A stretch of DNA of 14,456 nt from JBKQHQ01 sp052148715. Its GTDB lineage: Bacteria; Pseudomonadota; Alphaproteobacteria; Rhizobiales; Xanthobacteraceae. Every line of letters begins with the position of its first letter. Position 1 is the first letter of the stretch. The translations under genes and the position numbers were made by a program. Positions 13,245-14,456 of the stretch are shown here, in pieces. Location: contig JBKQHQ010000269.1 in NCBI GenBank assembly GCA_052148715.1, positions 1 through 14,456 of the forward strand. Reading direction: 5' to 3'. The notes beneath the pieces are model-generated. The model searched no databases, had not been told where the DNA came from, and saw only the letters and a list, made by a program, of their open reading frames with translations.

Positions 13245-13273
13245 CTTCTAGGCGAGAACAGCCGCATTGACAA
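13245..13273 (-). promoter_or_regulatory. Candidate promoter for asd
   Basis: On the minus strand TTGTCA (13273-13268), a 17-nt spacer and TAGAAG (13250-13245) match the -35/-10 consensus at 5/6 and 4/6. The -10 is 60 nt before the asd ATG. The same bases contain TTGACA on the plus strand (13267-13272), but no -10 at a useful distance for the divergent gene. Confidence 0.4.
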
Positions 13274-13306
13274 CGCCTGACGCTTCGGGGTCCTTGGGGG
13301 TCGAGC

Positions 13307-14068
13307 GTGCATCCCGCTTTACGACGATGGCTCACCGGTACGCCGCCGCGGCTCGCCGCCTATATGGGCGGCCTCGCTGGGCTAGGCTATGCCGCCGTTC
13401 TCGCCGCTCAATCGCTTCCCGTGACGGCGGCAATCACCAACGACCCGAAGCCGGACTGGATCGAGGTCGCGCGGCCCTATCGCGCCTTCACGGCGAGCGT
13501 GCCGGAGCTTGGCAATCCCGAGCCGCGCTACGCCATCCGCCGGCACGCCACCGGCGGCGGCCGCAAGGATGTCTTGACCTGGGGCGAGCCGGACGGCGTG
13601 CAGCTCACGATCGAAATCTACCGCCCGGGAACGGAGCTCGCGCAATGGCCCGATCCGGCTAATCCGTTCGCCGCGGCCGACATGGACCTGCGGCTCAATG
13701 GTCTCGAGCCCATCGGGAGCAAGTTCGGGCCCTTGCTGCCGCTCGAGACGCGTGCGCCGATCGACGGCCAGGTCGAGCGCTGCCTCGGTTTCACGCACGA
13801 CACCGAAAACCCGCGCATCGAGCTCGGCGGCCGGCTCTGCACGCATGGACCCGAGTTCCTCAATCGGGCTCTGCTCGCTTGCGCGATGGACCGCCTGACC
13901 TTGTTGGCAGCCGGAAGCGACCCAAGGACCGCAGAGTTCTTCGCCAAGGCCGAAATGCGGCGGCGGTTTTGCGGAACGAACCCGAGCATCGGCGCCGCGG
14001 TCCGGCACGGCGACGGGGGCAAGGCCGGCGCAAAGGCAGCGATGGCCGCAGGGCCGCTCGCCCGCTAG
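13307..14068 (+). CDS. Membrane-anchored protein of unknown function
   Basis: The 253-residue product starts with GTG (MHPALRRWL), has an Arg-rich N-terminus and one hydrophobic segment at about 21-38 (GGLAGLGYAAVLAAQSLPV). A soluble domain follows, presumably periplasmic. That domain has no motif I recognise; it shows a basic loop TGGGRKDVLTWGEPDG, four Cys (C159, C178, C192, C222) that could form disulfides, and an Ala/Gly-rich end. GGGGG 6 nt before the GTG is a weak ribosome binding site. The even, non-repetitive amino-acid make-up and GC-rich third positions support a real gene. It is divergent from asd with a 122-nt shared gap. Confidence 0.75.
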   Translation: MHPALRRWLTGTPPRLAAYMGGLAGLGYAAVLAAQSLPVTAAITNDPKPDWIEVARPYRAFTASVPELGNPEPRYAIRRHATGGGRKDVLTWGEPDGVQLTIEIYRPGTELAQWPDPANPFAAADMDLRLNGLEPIGSKFGPLLPLETRAPIDGQVERCLGFTHDTENPRIELGGRLCTHGPEFLNRALLACAMDRLTLLAAGSDPRTAEFFAKAEMRRRFCGTNPSIGAAVRHGDGGKAGAKAAMAAGPLAR

Positions 14069-14097
14069 TGCCCCGGCTCTAGCGTCGGGTTCCACGC

Positions 14098-14185
14098 CAG
14101 TCATTCCGGGGCGTCGCGAAGGGGCGAGCCGGAACCTATAACCCCAGTCTGCGATATGGATTCCGGGCTCCCTCGCTACACTGGG
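14098..14185. repeat. Dispersed intergenic repeat
   Basis: CAGTCATTCCGGGGCG... followed by ...CCGGAACCTATAACCCC and ATATGGATTCCGGGCTC is a repeat type familiar from Bradyrhizobium-like intergenic regions. The rest of the 14069-14351 gap shows no supported gene. Confidence 0.6.
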
Positions 14186-14351
14186 GCGCCGCCGAAGGGT
14201 CGAGGCCATCCGTCAAACGCGCCGCATTTCCGAGAAAGATCCTCGCCGCCGGTTTCATCCCCATGATTCTTTTGCCCATGATAGCCGATCACTTTGAAAT
14301 CATTCGGATTTGGAACCTGGCGCGAGGGCCCAGGGGAATCGGGTGAAGAGA

Positions 14352-14456
14352 TCATGCGGCAATGAGGGTTGCGAGGAAGTCGTCGTCCCACGCGGCGACT
14401 TTGCGTTTGAGGCGCAGAGAGTCTTTTCCTGGGGCTATTCGGATCAGATTGTGCGC
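14352..14456 (-). CDS. C-terminal end of an unidentified gene, truncated by window edge
   Basis: The minus-strand frame entering at 14456 reads AHNLIRIAPGKDSLRLK, then RKVAAWDDDFLATLIAA and a TGA at 14354-14352. The mix of residues is protein-like and the frame is open to the edge, so a real gene end is likely. I do not recognise the family. A transposase or another accessory protein is possible given the repeat-like DNA beside it, but nothing here proves it. Confidence 0.5.
   Translation of the reverse strand, partial: AHNLIRIAPGKDSLRLKRKVAAWDDDFLATLIAA

Noticed and set aside
14176..14391. 71-codon minus frame near the right edge.
   Set aside because: Crosses repeat DNA and the end of another minus-strand frame; composition is not protein-like.
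14352..14456. Naming the edge fragment a transposase.
   Set aside because: Thirty-four residues without a catalytic motif do not match the ends of IS66, IS110 or IS1380 enzymes as I remember them.

Overview
The window is a high-GC chromosomal segment of an alphaproteobacterium. The best guess is the order Hyphomicrobiales, in the Nitrobacteraceae/Xanthobacteraceae (Bradyrhizobium-like) neighbourhood. The signs are the ffh-rpsP-rimM-trmD-rplS order followed by leuC, the Gly/Pro-rich Ffh tail, the long Ala/Lys-rich S16 tail, and several dispersed palindromic repeats of the kind scattered through Bradyrhizobium-like genomes. The taxonomic call is inference from content and style, not from a search.

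Layout. Positions 2-1120 hold the 3' part of a WD40-repeat gene built from almost identical 132-bp units; its 5' end lies outside the window. Positions 1258-5226 are a conserved translation and secretion block on the + strand: ffh (SRP GTPase), rpsP (S16), rimM (16S maturation), trmD (tRNA m1G37 methyltransferase) and rplS (L19). A 171-bp nested palindrome sits between ffh and rpsP, and rplS may also have its own promoter at the end of trmD. A small VOC-fold gene (minus strand) converges on rplS, with an inverted repeat between them.

Positions 5894-9149 carry leuC and leuD, the two subunits of isopropylmalate isomerase. They are separated by an exported RVRPR/Pro-rich protein (minus strand) and a small HExxH zincin-like protein (+). 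A dispersed repeat forms the 5' flank of leuD. On the minus strand then come an orphan antitoxin gene, the last 33 codons of its destroyed toxin partner, and a CitE-like CoA-ester lyase. Divergent from the lyase is a DUF429 (RNase H-fold) gene with no ATG, GTG or TTG in frame upstream of its conserved N-terminal motif. On the minus strand follow a DUF3455 exported protein and asd (aspartate-semialdehyde dehydrogenase). Divergent from asd is a membrane-anchored protein of unknown function. The window ends in repeat-like DNA and the last 34 codons of an unidentified minus-strand gene.

Functionally the window is mostly housekeeping: protein synthesis and targeting, leucine biosynthesis (leuCD, with leuB not present here) and the aspartate-family amino-acid pathway (asd). 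I found no clear new multi-gene system. The points most worth a second look are the homogenised WD40 repeats whose differences fall at predicted ligand-facing positions, the DUF429 gene with a probable ATC start or a lost start codon, the broken toxin-antitoxin pair, and the repeat elements placed inside or upstream of essential operons.
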